Assembly: GCA_949752795.1 (NCBI GenBank)
Contig: CATKHW010000551.1
Span: forward strand, 248,001-312,000
DNA length: 64,000 nucleotides
Direction of reading: 5' to 3'
From: Hyperoodon ampullatus
Lineage: Eukaryota; Chordata; Mammalia; Artiodactyla; Ziphiidae
Position numbers and translations under genes: made by a program
Shown: one piece after another, positions 62,680 through 64,000 of the stretch
How the letters are laid out: each line of letters opens with the position of its first letter
Position numbering within the stretch: position 1 is the stretch's first letter
Notes under the pieces: generated by a model
Databases searched by the model: none
Told to the model about the DNA's origin: nothing
The model's input: only the letters and a program-made list of their open reading frames with translations

Positions 62680-64000
62680 ATGCATAAAACCAGAGTTTGA
62701 TATAAGCACAGGTACCATTCCAAAAACCAACTATGGAATAGACAAGACCTACACCTTCCTCAGTGAAAGGGACTCAAAACTCCATATTTCCCGCAAAGGA
62801 ATATATCTGACTAGTAAGAATCTTAAAACCTATGTATTGATATGTCTCCGTAAGGGAATCAAGTGTGTCTAGACTGGCATAAACATGGCAGCGAGAATCA
62901 GCTCAAACCCACTATAAAAAGGAATTTCAAAAACAAAACAAAAAAACTGGGAAATTCTTTACAATTCCTTCAGGGTCTCTGATGAAACCTGGAATGACCC
63001 TATCTACAACGACAGCTGGATGTGGCATAAGGCTGGACACTTGGGACTGAGAGGATTGGTGAGATTGGGTGAGCAAATGCAGACCCTTTAAAGCAATAAT
63101 GCATGGCACCCATTCCATGGGTCCCAACTCTCCAGGTTGAAGGGAATATTACTACAGCTATAACATGTACGGGAAACCTAGACAACGGACACAATGTGAA
63201 TACGAAAGGTTTCTAAAACTCAACGAATAGTCCCTCTCCTGGTGCTCCGGTTTGACTTTCCATCTGCTTTACTATCAATCTCCCAACTTGGAGAGACAGC
63301 CCTTTTAACCTCCTGGTTCGCACAGGTTGCCAATTTGGCAGAGGATGAAAGGGAAGAGGGAGAACCAATGAGAGAGTAGCTGTTAGGCATTTGGACGGGC
63401 ACATATCACTGTAATTTCCCAGCAGGAAAAAGAATTAACCAAAGTCTCAGCCACCCACCGGGAACCAGTATATGTCCTGAAGCAAAATTTTGGACTTGAG
63501 GTCAGCTCACCAAAAACGAGTTGAAAAATGGAGCTCAGGGGCACAGCAATTCACAAACTGGCCGAGTAATAAAGGACAACTATCGTCCAAAAATCTGTTG
63601 AGGAAAGGCAACGAGGCACACTTGAAAGCGAGGCAGAATAGCAGGAAAGAGATTTCAAGAGGTACATTGGAATCGCCTTTAAAGCACAGGAAGAGGGGAC
63701 CAACTTCGACAATGATTCACTTGGCCAAAAAGGGCGTATGCGTTTTCTCCTGAATATATTCAGGAGAAAACGCATACCCCCTTTTTGGCCAAGCAAGCAA
63801 GCGGGCAATGCAAATCTGCACTACAAAGAAGTATCACTTCCCACCGGTCAAAAGGGACATCCACAAAATGTGTAAAAACCAGAAAGGCAAGACAGGCCCT
63901 GGAGAACAGGGAGCCTTGTTATGCTGATGGGCGGGATGTAAACTGCCAACTGCCTCTATCGAGGAGTGCATTGTGTTCCCTAAAATAAGTAAAGAACAGA
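62680..64000 (+). repeat. 1.74 kb monomer, homogenised type, cut by the window end
   Basis: Very close to monomers 1-4 of block 1, more than 60 kb away. Palindrome 63720-63793 with one mismatched pair (CATACCCC). The array evidently continues to the right. Confidence 0.95.

Larger units (their letters stand above)
60815..64000 (+). repeat. 1.74 kb macrosatellite array, block 3
   Basis: Resumes in the L1 part of the monomer (ATAAGATATCACTTATGAAG) directly after the minisatellite and runs to the window end in the same orientation as blocks 1 and 2. Confidence 0.95.

Overview
The window is mammalian repeat DNA with no intact cellular gene. A full-length CHR-type tRNA-derived SINE (tRNA head, A and B boxes, poly-A tail, target-site duplication) and several L1 3' ends of the cetartiodactyl type point to a cetartiodactyl, most likely a cetacean. 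The species cannot be fixed from the sequence. The roughly 1,738 bp monomer has about the length reported for the 'common cetacean satellite' of non-dolphin whales, but that identity is a suggestion to test.

Layout. (1) 1-31,592: a head-to-tail macrosatellite of ~1,738 bp monomers, 18 complete and one cut off. About half of each monomer is a decayed L1 3' end. Almost every monomer carries a 68-74 bp inverted repeat with no spacer. From ~12.84 to ~26.46 kb the array is organised as a ~3,475 bp dimeric higher-order repeat. One monomer holds the SINE, and another has lost ~29 bp at its palindrome. (2) 31,593-45,825: a different tandem array of ~2,720 bp units, five full and one partial. Each full unit has a GC-rich cassette with an open frame of up to 206 codons, a decayed L1 3'UTR fragment, and a second, younger L1 piece (ORF2 C-terminus plus 3'UTR). 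One unit-length block is duplicated almost without change. (3) 45,826-49,369: non-satellite sequence with a short 66-70 bp minisatellite, a heavily deleted gammaretrovirus-like (class I) ERV pol remnant and an isolated L1 3'UTR. (4) 49,370-53,668: strongly diverged 1.74 kb monomers. (5) 53,669-60,814: a ~7.1 kb minisatellite of ~24-25 bp repeats with nested higher-order repeats, replacing about 400 bp of one monomer. (6) 60,815-64,000: the same monomer resumes, followed by one diverged unit and then a unit of the homogenised type running off the end.

The window reads as a heterochromatic, satellite-rich locus (pericentromeric, subtelomeric or sex-chromosomal; this cannot be decided here). Homogenised array cores are flanked by diverged edge copies, and the two large tandem families were each built on L1 3' ends. 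The features most worth following up are the conserved palindrome, the dimeric higher-order structure, the near-identical 2.72 kb duplication and the minisatellite that grew inside a macrosatellite monomer.
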